The notes below the pieces were generated by a model. The model was given only the letters and a program-made list of their open reading frames with translations, made no database searches and was not told the DNA's origin. Shown piece after piece: positions 55,285 through 64,000 of a stretch of DNA of 64,000 bases (positions are counted from its first letter, which is position 1; each line of letters begins with the position of its first letter). A program made the translations under genes and the position numbers. The stretch comes from Linum tenue. Taxonomy: Eukaryota > Streptophyta > Magnoliopsida > Malpighiales > Linaceae. Location of the stretch: NCBI GenBank assembly GCA_946122785.1, contig CAMGYJ010000006.1, forward strand, positions 32,253,168-32,317,167, written 5' to 3'.

Positions 55285-56860
55285 GGCCGTGGCCGTGATG
55301 CGTTTGCTGTAGCTGGGCATGACGACCCTACCCTTTGGCACCACCGCCTTGGACACCCATCTTTTGAGAAACTCTCTCTATTACGTGATGCTCTTAGCTC
55401 CACCAAGTTTTCTTTTGCTAGAACTCATTGTGATCCATGTTTGAGATTCTCTCGATGGTTTGCGGTTTTTCTTAACCATGGTTGATGATTTTAGCCGGTC
55501 TACCTGGGTATACTTACTCAAGTACAAGTCGGACGTTGAGAAATACATTCTTGCCTTTTGTCAGATGGTGGTTACTCAGTTTGATAGGAAGGTACGTCGA
55601 ATACAGGCAGATAATGGGTTGGAATTCCAAACTGCAACTGTACGTACCTACTATGCTGAACAGGGAATTATTCTGCAGACATCGTGTGTTAACACGCTGC
55701 AACAAAATGGTATCGTGGAACGGAAGCATCGCCATCTTCTTGACACAACCCGTGCTCTCCGTTTCTAGGCCGGTCTCCCGGTTCGTTTTTGGGTGAGTGT
55801 GTCTTAACTGCCACCTATCTTATTAATCGCCTTCCCTCATATGTTCTTGGCAATAAAACACCGTACAGGGTCCTGTTGGGTCGTGTGTTGTCCTACTCCC
55901 ATTTGCGGGCTTTTGGTTGCTTAGTTTATGCAAAAGACACTCAAGCTGGGTTGGATAAATTTGCCGAGCGCGGTTGACGGTGTGTGTTTGTTGGATACCC
56001 TCTCTCACAAAAGGGGTACCCCGTTTATGATCTTCATATACGAAAGGTCTACACTTCCCACGACGTTCATTTCGTGGAGACTGACTTTCCTTTTCAGACG
56101 TCGGGGTACGCACCTTGCATGGGTCCTGGTCCACCTTCGGCGACATCTTTTGAGGGGGAGCTTGATCCTTTAGTCGCGGATCGGGCGGCGTCAGACGAAG
56201 ACCTTGCTACCGTTTTTTATGTCGACAACTCTCCCATGCATGGCACACCTCTCGTCTCTGACGAAACCATGCTCACCAGTCTTGCTCCTTCTCAGAGCCC
56301 TGATCAGGACGTTACGTCCCCAGCTCTAGATCCCGTGCCTGAACCGCCCCAACCACCTATTCTCCGTCTTAGTGATCGGGATCGTAAGCCACCTGCCAAG
56401 CTCGCTATCTATGACGTTGAGTTACTAGGCTCTTCTTCCTCGCCTGATGTCACTCATCCCATCTCCAACCATGTAAGTTATCACCGCTTCTCTTATTCTC
56501 ACCTTGCGTTCTTGGCTGCTATTGCACAGGTTGTCGAACTGCAACATTTTCGCACGGCTGTTCAGCATGCTTGCTGGCGAGAGGCAATGATTAAAGAAAT
56601 CATGGTGTTGGAGGCTAATGGGACATGGACTTTGGAGTTTTTGCCACCTGGTAAACGTGTTATCGATTCGAAGTGGGTTTATAAGATTAAGTACCACCCC
56701 GATGGCTCGGTCCAACGGTACAAGGCTTGGTTAGTTGCCAAAGGTTTTACTCAAGTCGAAGGCGTTGACTTTCACGATACCTTCGCTCCTGTGGCTAAAC
56801 TGGTCACTGTCCGTGTACTCATCGCCGTTGTTGTCAGTAAGCGTTGGTCATTTCATTAGT
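55285..56860 (+). pseudogene. Copia integrase and N-terminal RT
   Basis: Pre-integrase DPTLWHHRLGHPSFEKL; the central part of the zinc-binding/core region is missing between about 55440 and 55460. The core then has TMVDDFSRSTWVYLLK, RRIQADNGLEF and NGIVERKHRHLLD (D, D and E catalytic residues visible). A C-terminal segment and the RT N-terminus follow: DRDRKPPAKLAIYDVE, REAMIKEIMVLEANGTW, SKWVYKIKYHPDGSVQRYKA, GFTQVEGVDFHDTFAPVAKL. Stops occur at about 55768, 55977 and 56859. Confidence 0.87.
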
Positions 56861-58040
56861 TGGATGTAAATAACGCCTTCCTCCATGGCGACCTTCAGGA
56901 AGAAGTCTATATGAAGGTTCCTCTGGGTTTCGCTGCCCCGGGGGACACTCGTGTTTGCCGCCTGCTCAAGTCTCTTTACGACCTCCAACAGGCTTCCCGG
57001 AATTGGTAAAACAAGTTCACTACAGCACTTGGTGAGTTAGGATTTGTTCCCTAACGGGCAAACCCCCTCATTGTTACTTTATCGCCATGGTACTTCCTTT
57101 GTTGCTTCCCTTATCTATGTCGATAATGTGGTTCTCACGGGTAATGACGTGGAGTTCATTACTCGTGTCAAGGCTTTTCTTCACGACCACTTAAGCATCA
57201 AGTGCCAACTTCAGCACTTGGCATTGAAGTTGCACGGTCACCTGCTGGAGTAGTTCTCAGTCAGCGGAAGTATGCCATTGACATTCTCAGTGATGCAGGT
57301 GCTACAGCAGCTCGTCCTAGCCGGTTTCCCATGGAGCAGAATCATACACTCACCCATCCTGGTGAGCCTTCGGATGAAGTAGTCGATGTTCACGCTTACC
57401 GTTGTTTGGTTGGTCGTTTGTTGTATCTCACTGTCACTCGACCTGACATCACCTATTCCATCAACATCTTAAGTTCGTTTGTTCATGCTCCCCGTCCTGA
57501 CCATGTGGCGGCTGCACACCGGGTTCTTCGATACCTCAAGACTTCTCCTGGGCGGGGTCTCTTATTCCCTTCTGGTGATTCCTTGGTTCTCTCTGCTTAC
57601 GGTGACGCAGACTGGGGCGGTTGCCACGCCACCCGTCGTTCTACCACATGCTACTATATTCAGTTGGGTTCCGCTCTAGTTTCTTGGCATACTAAGAAAC
57701 AGTGTGTAGTGGCGCGTTCTTCTGCAGAGGCAGAATACAGGGCTATGGCTAGTACTGTCAGCGAAATTGTGTGGCTGCGTTTTCTCCTAACCGAGCTTGG
57801 CATCCCGCAATCAGCGACTACTTCTTTGCACCGTGACAACCAAGCTGCTCTTCATATCACTTCCAATCCAGTTTCCATGAACGTACTAAGCATGTGGAGA
57901 TGGATTTTCATTTTGTTCGGGAGCAGGTGTTACTGGTGAAATTGCTCCCTTGAAGATCGTCTCTACCTCGCAATTGGGGGACATTTTTACCAAGGCGTTG
58001 GGTGCTTATCAGTTTCACTCACTTTTGTCCAAGCTGGGCA
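56860..58040 (+). pseudogene. Copia RT active site and RNase H
   Basis: [34 protein letters not shown] then a stop, LIYVDNVVLTGNDVEFITRV with YVDN at 57116-57127, then after a small deletion ALGIEVARSPAGVVLSQRKY, VGRLLYLTVTRPDITYSIN, YGDADWGGCHATRRSTT, RSSAEAEYRAMAS and ALHITSNPV. It ends with frameshifted C-terminal sequence near DLHALA. Confidence 0.88.
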
Positions 58041-58063
58041 TTTGTGACCTTCATGCCTTAGCT

Positions 58064-58073
58064 TGACGGGGAG
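58064..58073 (+). other. Polypurine tract, Ale-like copia
   Basis: TTGACGGGGAG just before the 3' LTR start TGTTGGGATG. Confidence 0.85.
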
Positions 58074-58335
58074 TGTTGGGATGTACATAGCTATCACTTT
58101 TAATTATCAGTACCATCTTATAATTAGGTAGCTTAATACCCTAATCTCCTAGGTTAAATAGCAACTGGCTTGTTAAGCCGTGTAAATCAATTGGCCTTGA
58201 TTTCTATTCGGCCGCACCATAGTGAAAACCCTCTCTGGAGCTTGCTCCCGTGGATTAGTGTCGTTCAGTTAAGAACGAGGATACCACGTAAATCTCGTGT
58301 TCTCTACTTTCCGCGTTATCAAGTTTTACAAAAGG

Positions 58336-59290
58336 TACCAAACAATAATGATTGTTTTACCATTTTGGAAAATAAAATATTTAGAATCATTTTTCACAAA
58401 TGCCAAACTTATGTGAACATATTGGATAATTATGCCTTCCACTCTTTCCTCCCTGCTTCTCCTTCCTTCATCACCGGACCATCGCACTCTTCCAGAAAAG
58501 CCCAAACTCAACAATCCAGTCACCATTTGCGTTCCTATATTTGGTAAATTTCGGTGAGCTATCTTAGTCCTTTATTTATGAGGTCTCTTTCACTCACCAT
58601 TACAAAACTTTGCTCAAATGGTAAAACCATACCACCACAACATACCCAAACTCCAAAGATCTCCTATGAACTGTCAGAAATCATGATGGCTCTCCTGACG
58701 ACCGGCTTAACGACTCTCTTCTTAGCGTAGGCTGCTTGATTATCGACACTTAAATTTATGTTATCTCCGCCTTTGTCCTCGCCTTCTTAACTCCCTCAGA
58801 TCCCATGTATCTCCCTCACCGCCTTGGAGCTTCTTCAATTTCCCTTTTTTTTTTTTTTTTTTGCAGAATGATCATATTTCCTTGCTTGCATACGACAGAT
58901 GGATGGTCGCCACTTTACTTTGATTGCTACACCATCCTTTTCTTCTTGACGGTGAATTGTATTTCTTCAATGCATCTTTCACCGTTTTTTTACACCAGGG
59001 GAACTGTACATGTTATAGTTATTTTACTTGGAATCTGGTGCTTCAAAATGAATGAAGGGGGATAGGAAATTATTTGAAATGGTCACATAAGCTTGATATT
59101 TGTGAAAAATGATTATAAATTTTTCATTTTCACCAAAATGGTGACACAATAATTACCATTTGGTACCTTCCGTCAATTATGTGGACGTAAATTGTGATGG
59201 TTCAACCAAAATTCAATTTATATGATTTGGTTACGACCATAATTCAACTTAAACGACTTAGTTGCAACAAAAATAAGTTAGATGGCTAGT
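58336..59290. mobile_element. Rest of unit X' with its own inverted right arm
   Basis: 58336-58440 and 59065-59170 are inverted copies (GGTACC, TTACCATTTTGG, ATCATTTTTCACAAAT, CTTATGTG), so X' (53418-53531 plus 58336-59290, about 1.07 kb without the copia) has terminal inverted repeats of about 230 bp. Its core (58440-59064) is non-AT-rich and holds a T18 tract followed by TTTGCAG, like an intron end, so it may be captured gene sequence. No recognisable protein is encoded. Confidence 0.65.
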
Positions 59291-61070
59291 GTGCTTCCAA
59301 AGCCAGTCCGCGACTCTATTTCCTTCACGATACGTAGGAACTAGTCACACCACCCAACCTTGAGCAATCATTCGTCGAATGACACCTAGAATGGTAGCGT
59401 AAGGGTGAACTTGATCTTTTCTTTTTTCGATCAGCTCCAATGGAAACTGAGAGTCGGATTCCAGTGACTAACTTGCTACAAAAACTGCCATGCCAGTCAC
59501 CACTATTATCCTAAATGATCCCACCTACACTAGCTAGCTTTTGATCACCCTGCCACACTCCATCAGTGTTAACTTTATAAGAGCCAGCATCAGGAGCTTT
59601 CCATCCAATAAGCGTCTCTTGCCTGGGATGTTTGCAACCAAGTCACTCTTTAACTTTGCCACCTACCAAGCCTTTGCTCATAATCGAGCTTTGGTGATCA
59701 CATTATGTTTTAGCGTCGAGTCTGGGAGTTTCTGTCCCCTGAAAACATTTCCATTACGACATTTCCAAATATACCACAAGGTGAAGCGAAAGAAACTCGC
59801 CCACTTGCCTGGCCAACTGCCTTCTGAATTGTCTTTGAGGTTCGAGTACAACCACCTACTAAGCTGAAGAGAACACAAGTGCTAGATTTTTTTGTAGAGG
59901 AATGAGTTTGTCCATAGCTCTATTGCTTTGGAACAGTCTCACAAAGAGTGTATTTTGGTCTCTAGGTTATTGCTACACTCCGAAAAGTTGTCATCCTTCG
60001 TTAAGTGTTGGTACTTGAGGATGTTGTTGGTAGATAGCCTTCCTTGCATTGTCATCCAGATAAACACCCTTACTCTTGATATGATTTCTTCTTGAAATGG
60101 CCATTTGATGTAAGATTCCAGATGTCTTGATCCTTCTTTGTTATCAAGGGATTTACTAGGACCCTTCTTATTTGATCAACGACTGCTTGTGGGAGGAATT
60201 GTTGAAAGTCCCCTATCTTCCATCCTTGCTCCAACTCCCAATAATTCACGACCAATAGGTCTCTATTGTCTGCTAGAAACTGTGCAATGGCCACATCCAG
60301 CAAGGGTAGTTGTTTCTACTATTGCGACCATTGATTGTGTAGATGCCTAGATATTCGTCCAAATCAGTAGTCATTGAAACCATGCCCGGAGACTCAAAGG
60401 TTGTGCCTTGTCTTGATGAAACTTAGCTTACATAAGCATGACTGATTTGTTTAAGTTGATCCGCTGGCCAGAACTTTTGCAGAAGTCATCTAGGCCTCTT
60501 CGAATAGCCTCATTGTGTGAGCATCTAGCTTCTTCAAAGAGAATCAAGTCGCCAGCAACAAAGATATGTGAAAGTTTTGTGCCATTAGTTGTAGGGATAT
60601 GGGTCTCCAATGCTTTTCTTCCACGACTTTCTCAATGCTAAACTCTCCTAACACAACACAAAGAGGTAAGGTTAAAGGGGATCATCCTACCGAACCCCTC
60701 TAGATGGAATCATTACTTCTGTAAGCTTTCCATTCCAGCTAATCTTCATTTTGTACTTTTCAACGCAGAACATGATCCTGCTGATCCATGTGCTTGGAAG
60801 TCCTATTTCGATCAGCATCTCACAAAGAAAATCCCATCTAAGCCTATCATATGCTTTCTCCCAATCAACTTTGATCACCATGCCCCCCTTCTTCCCTTCT
60901 TCTTGTGGAAAAAATGTAGTACCTCCTAGAGAAGAGAGATATTATCATTAGTCTGTCTCCCTTTCATGAATCCACTTTGTGTCTGCGCTATACTAGTTTG
61001 GGCACTAGAGATTTGAGGCAGTTGGACATGACTTTAGTGATGGTTTTCAAGATGATGTTATTCAAGAAAT
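59291..61070 (-). pseudogene. Second L1-type LINE fragment (RT to RNase H)
   Basis: Minus-strand pieces in order: SGFMKGRQTND, VIKVDWEKAYDRLRWDFLCE and PSRGVRQ-type segment (about 60960-60687); SHIFVAGDLILFEEA, where the FADD box has become VAGD (60610-60428); WKIGDFQQFLP, DQDIWNLTSNGHF (60303-60070); a zf-RVT/linker piece SFFRFTLWYIWKCRNGNVF (59878-59678); and RNase H-like sequence to about 59300. Every piece is separated by stops or shifts. The catalytic Asp is lost. It differs in sequence from the LINE at 42649-52915. Confidence 0.78.
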
Positions 61071-61570
61071 TCAAATTAGTAGGGAGTAAATAAATAAAAA
61101 AAGTAGGGAGTAAATAAATATTTTGACAACTAACTTGGACAATTAGTGGAATATTTATTGGGATTTAAATTTGATGTTTCAACTTTCTCGTAGAAATTCA
61201 AATTAGTGGGGCGTGCGAATGAAGTGAACCGCGTGGTTCAAGCAGTTCAGACGGTTAGTTACAGCCTGTTATTGACAGATTATAAACATAGTTAGTAAAA
61301 TACCGTACCTGTAAGTTACGTATAAAATATGTACATGTATTTTACTTTATCTACAAACTAATGATAAGTTTAATAGTACATCAATAGTTATAAAATATAT
61401 AAATTACTTAAATTTTAAATAATAGTTAACTTAGCAATTAAATTCATTAAATACAAATATTAAACGTATTTAACAAATTTTATACGTGTTTAGTACGAGA
61501 GCTATCAAATATCAACAGAGAAAAATAAAACCGGTTTACAATACACAAAAACTGCGGCCTAAAACCAGGA
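61071..61570. other. AT-rich gene-free stretch
   Basis: A short duplicated GTAGGGAGTAAATAAATA unit near 61079-61128 and otherwise AT-rich unique sequence. No gene is seen. Confidence 0.6.
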
Positions 61571-61580
61571 CTCAATCCAC

Positions 61581-62774
61581 GAGAAAAACTTGGGTACGTC
61601 CGCTGCACCACGGTGGATTGATGATTTGGTGCACCGCCCCAATCCAGATCCGCCACCTGTCCATATTAAATTCATTTTACTTTTCTCTATTTCCTGCGTT
61701 GGAGTGCTTTACGGTTAGCTTTTTCCTTTTTTAATTTATTCTTTTATTGTTGCTATTAAATTATTAATTGGTGACTCTTGCAATTAATTATTAATTAACT
61801 AAATAAAACAATAAACATCCCTCTAAATTAAAGAACTCAGAACCAAACCCTACGGAAGAAAAGAGCTTCGTTGTCGTCACTGTTCCTGGCTGAGTTCCCA
61901 GTCTACAAAGCTGATAAAGAATCAGCGTTGACGACCCATCATACAACAATCTCGTTAAAATTTCAATGCAACTTGAATATAGCTTTCGTCAGCTCCGGTA
62001 AAGCTGCACTTCATCTCAAACTATCGTTGGTCGCAATCCCGATTAAGGTTTCCGGTGCACAATTGTCGCCCTCAGGTTCGTTATCTTATTCTCTGTTGTG
62101 TCCGTCTCTTTCCCTCCATTGCTGACGTCGTAGTACGTAGTTCATTGTCTAATGCATCGTTTCTATAGACCCTCTATTTCGTCCTTTGGTTTCGTGAATA
62201 TGGCTAGCTCTTTGTCACTAGATGCGTTCACTTTATTTTTCCAAGAATGAATGCATACGCAAAGAATGTTTTGAGTTTGTCATCACTAACTTGGAATTAG
62301 ACATTCTTTTACTAATACTGTTTTCATTTTACATTAGTTGGACGTGAGAAGAAAACCCATTCTTCTGATGATTTCCCCGGTTGGGCCCCTATGGCTATAT
62401 GTCTGCGTTCGGATTTCTTTCTCGTCATGGCCGCTGGAGAGAAAGAAATAGAACAATGAACTGGTACAGTGGTGAGAACGAGACAAGAGAAAAAGGGGTC
62501 AACATCTTCACTTCTTCGTTATGCCAAAAAGTAATAGGGGCAGTACTAATAGAGAGATACAAGAAAGGAAAGGAAAGGTCACCAATTAATAATTTAATAG
62601 CAACAATAAAAGAATAAATTAAAAAAGAGAAAAAGATAACCGCAAAGCACTCAAACGCAGGAAAGAGAGAAAAGGTAAAATGAATTTAATATGGACAGGT
62701 GGCGGATTTGAATTGGGGCGGTGCACCAAATCATCAATCCACCGTGGTGCAGCGGACGTACCCAAGTTTTTCTC
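61581..62774. mobile_element. Non-autonomous MULE with 10-bp duplication
   Basis: Terminal inverted repeats of about 195 bp start GAGAAAAACTTGGGTACGTC and end with its reverse complement, and run through CACCACGGTGGATTGATGAT to TAAATTATTAATTGGTGAC. The flanks are perfect 10-bp repeats CTCAATCCAC (61571-61580, 62775-62784). The core (about 61850-62520) is gene-like, with a possible splice donor CTCAG/GTTCG near 62074 and acceptor ACATTAG near 62337. No transposase. The 61-84 codon frames in it are not recognisable proteins. Confidence 0.88.
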
Positions 62775-62784
62775 CTCAATCCAC

Positions 62785-63004
62785 TGCCCAGCGGCGCCGG
62801 CAGCGAGCTGAATTGCGGTAGGACGACTGTCTTACGTGGCAAATGGAAATGACAAGTGGCCTCACGCCGGCACTCCTTTTATCATCCTTTTTATTTCAGC
62901 CCGTCGCCTCCCTTTTCTTCTTCTTCTTCTAAGAACCCACCGATACTCGCCATTTTCAGAACCCTCTGAGTGATTAGACTCTCCACTCTCCAGAAAACCA
63001 GACC
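62785..63004 (+). promoter_or_regulatory. Probable promoter and 5' leader of MnSOD
   Basis: About 220 bp between the MULE's duplication and the ATG. It has CTTCTTCTTCTTC pyrimidine stretches near 62915 typical of plant leaders. No clear TATA box is visible. The MULE insertion lies immediately upstream, so MULE sequence may form part of the promoter. Confidence 0.45.
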
Positions 63005-63987
63005 ATGGCGCTCCGATCTCTCTTCTCTCGCAAATCCCTCGCGGGATTATCGGCCGCTTCCAGAACCTCGTCTTGCCTCGACTCCAGGGCCCTAGGGCTG
63101 GCAGGGCTCTCCCAATCCCGAGGATTGAAGACCGCTTCTCTCCCCGATCTCCCCTATGATTACGGCGCCCTGGAGCCTGCCATCAGCGGCGATATTATGC
63201 AGCTCCACCACCAGAAGCACCACCAGACCTACGTCACAAACTACAACAAGGCTCTCGAGCAGCTCCACGAAGCTACTCTCAAGGGCGATGTCGGTACTGT
63301 TGTTAAGCTGCAGAGCGCCATCAAGTTCAACGGCGGAGGTTCTATCCCTCCCTCTATCCTTCTCTCCTTCCGGTTCCCTTCTTTGTTTAGCTAAGTTGAT
63401 TAGGGATCGATTAAATTGTTATAGCAAGTTTGTGATTGTTCTTCATTTTGTGATGGTGAGTCGAGGTAAATGATATGTGGACAGTAAATTTCTGGCGTGG
63501 GAAAAGGAGGAATGAATTTGGTAGTTTTCCTCATAGTAATACTACTTGTCAATTTACCGAACTGGTAGATGATAAGGCGGCATGGAGAGTTTGATGAACT
63601 TTTTTATTGGTAGTGAAGAATTCGATTGTACTTATCGTTTCCATTTTGTAAGCCAGCCAGTGTGAGTAGTAGGCATGTCGACAGCTATGGAGGTGAAAGG
63701 GAGTATCTTTGATGCAGTATTGCCCTTTTCGTAACTTACGAAGCGGATTTGGTTGTGGTTACTGCAACTGCAGATTCTGGTTGCCTTAAGCTTGCAATTC
63801 TCTCCCGAGCTTTTGTATGCGCTCCCAATTTCTTGTTCAATATGCTATATGTTTTTATCGTGGGCGTTGGTATAGAATACAGTTCATGATATAATCTAAA
63901 CCACAGGAATGAACCTAATGAGTTTTTCGTCTTGCTACAGGTCATGTAAACCATTCAATCTTCTGGAAGAATCTTGCTCCTGTTCGT
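63005..63987 (+). CDS. MSD1: Mitochondrial Mn superoxide dismutase, 5' part
   Basis: Exon 1 (63005-63338) and exon 2 (63941-63987) join in frame (GGAG/GTTCTA donor, TTGCTACAG acceptor); exon 2 ends at CGT/GTAAGT near the window edge. The enzyme converts superoxide to hydrogen peroxide and oxygen in the mitochondrial matrix. Residues 1 to about 40 are an Arg/Ser/Leu-rich transit peptide ([20 protein letters not shown]). The Fe/Mn-SOD N-terminal domain follows: [20 protein letters not shown], then [20 protein letters not shown] with the first metal-binding His, [19 protein letters not shown] with the second. The C-terminal domain (Asp and third His) lies outside the window. No defects seen. Confidence 0.95.
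63339..63940 (+). other. MnSOD intron 1
   Basis: 602 bp, starting GTTCTATCC and ending CTTGCTACAG. Nothing else is recognised in it; open frames here are artefacts. Confidence 0.85.
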
Positions 63988-64000
63988 GTAAGTTTAGCTT

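Larger units (their letters stand above)
53532..58330 (+). mobile_element. Complete Ty1-copia element (Ale/Retrofit-like)
   Basis: LTRs 53532-53788 and 58074-58330 (257 bp each, about a dozen differences), starting TGTTGGGATG and ending AAGTTTTACA, flanked by the perfect duplication AAAGG (53527-53531, 58331-58335). PBS, gag, protease, integrase, RT, RNase H and polypurine tract are all in order within 4.8 kb. Frameshifts and stops make it defective. It is inserted in the X' unit. Confidence 0.95.

Overview
This window is nuclear DNA from a flowering plant, most likely a eudicot. The host genes have plant introns, a chloroplast-targeted chlorophyll-synthesis factor, a plant reticulon, a plant F-box protein and a mitochondrial MnSOD. 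Most of the rest is layered transposable-element (TE) sequence with plant-type primer-binding sites, LTR families and Mutator/hAT remnants. No bacterial operons, CRISPR arrays, rRNA or tRNA genes were recognised.

Four host genes are supported. A reticulon-like B gene (10954-12283, +, five exons) faces a YCF54/LCAA gene (12812-13947, -, three exons). A two-exon F-box gene lies at about 17658-19339 (+). The first two exons of mitochondrial Mn superoxide dismutase (63005-63987, +) run off the right edge.

Layout. 1-5928: remnants of an Athila-like LTR element (B), interrupted by a reversed Ty3-gypsy fragment whose gag carries a large (CTT)n tract. 7844-8255: a MITE. 8740-10011: a Pack-MULE-like element carrying a piece of an AAA-ATPase gene. 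10954-13947: two host genes. 14222-17037: a MULE arm and a Ty1-copia fragment split by a hAT MITE. 17100-19339: the F-box gene. 19400-21086: small elements. 21087-35935: a MULE-like unit carrying an RPK2-like LRR receptor kinase fragment, split by a 13.7-kb copia element (21526-35193). That copia is itself split by a solo Athila-like LTR (with a hAT-like element inside) and by a chromovirus-like element. 36314-40783: a TRIM, then a Ty3-gypsy element whose LTR is split by a 2.3-kb hAT element carrying host-like sequence. 41630-59290: an inverted pair of MULE-like X+Y units around a LINE that contains an intact-looking non-autonomous Athila-like element (42764-48198), with a complete copia (53532-58330) in the right-hand X unit. 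59291-61070: a second decayed LINE. 61581-62774: a MULE with 10-bp target-site duplications.

The insertion order can be read from target-site duplications: CCCAG for Athila-like A, AAAGG for the Ale-like copia, TCTTC for the Tork-like copia, TGGAG for the solo LTR, TCTGGTCC, CTTTTTAT and AAGGGGCC for three hAT-type elements, TGGTTAGTAT for unit Y, and CTCAATCCAC for the right-hand MULE. All TE reading frames are broken except a 388-codon copia RT/RNase H frame (14942-16108) and a 451-codon frame in the Athila-like element. All calls come from reading the sequence and family recall; no database search was run.
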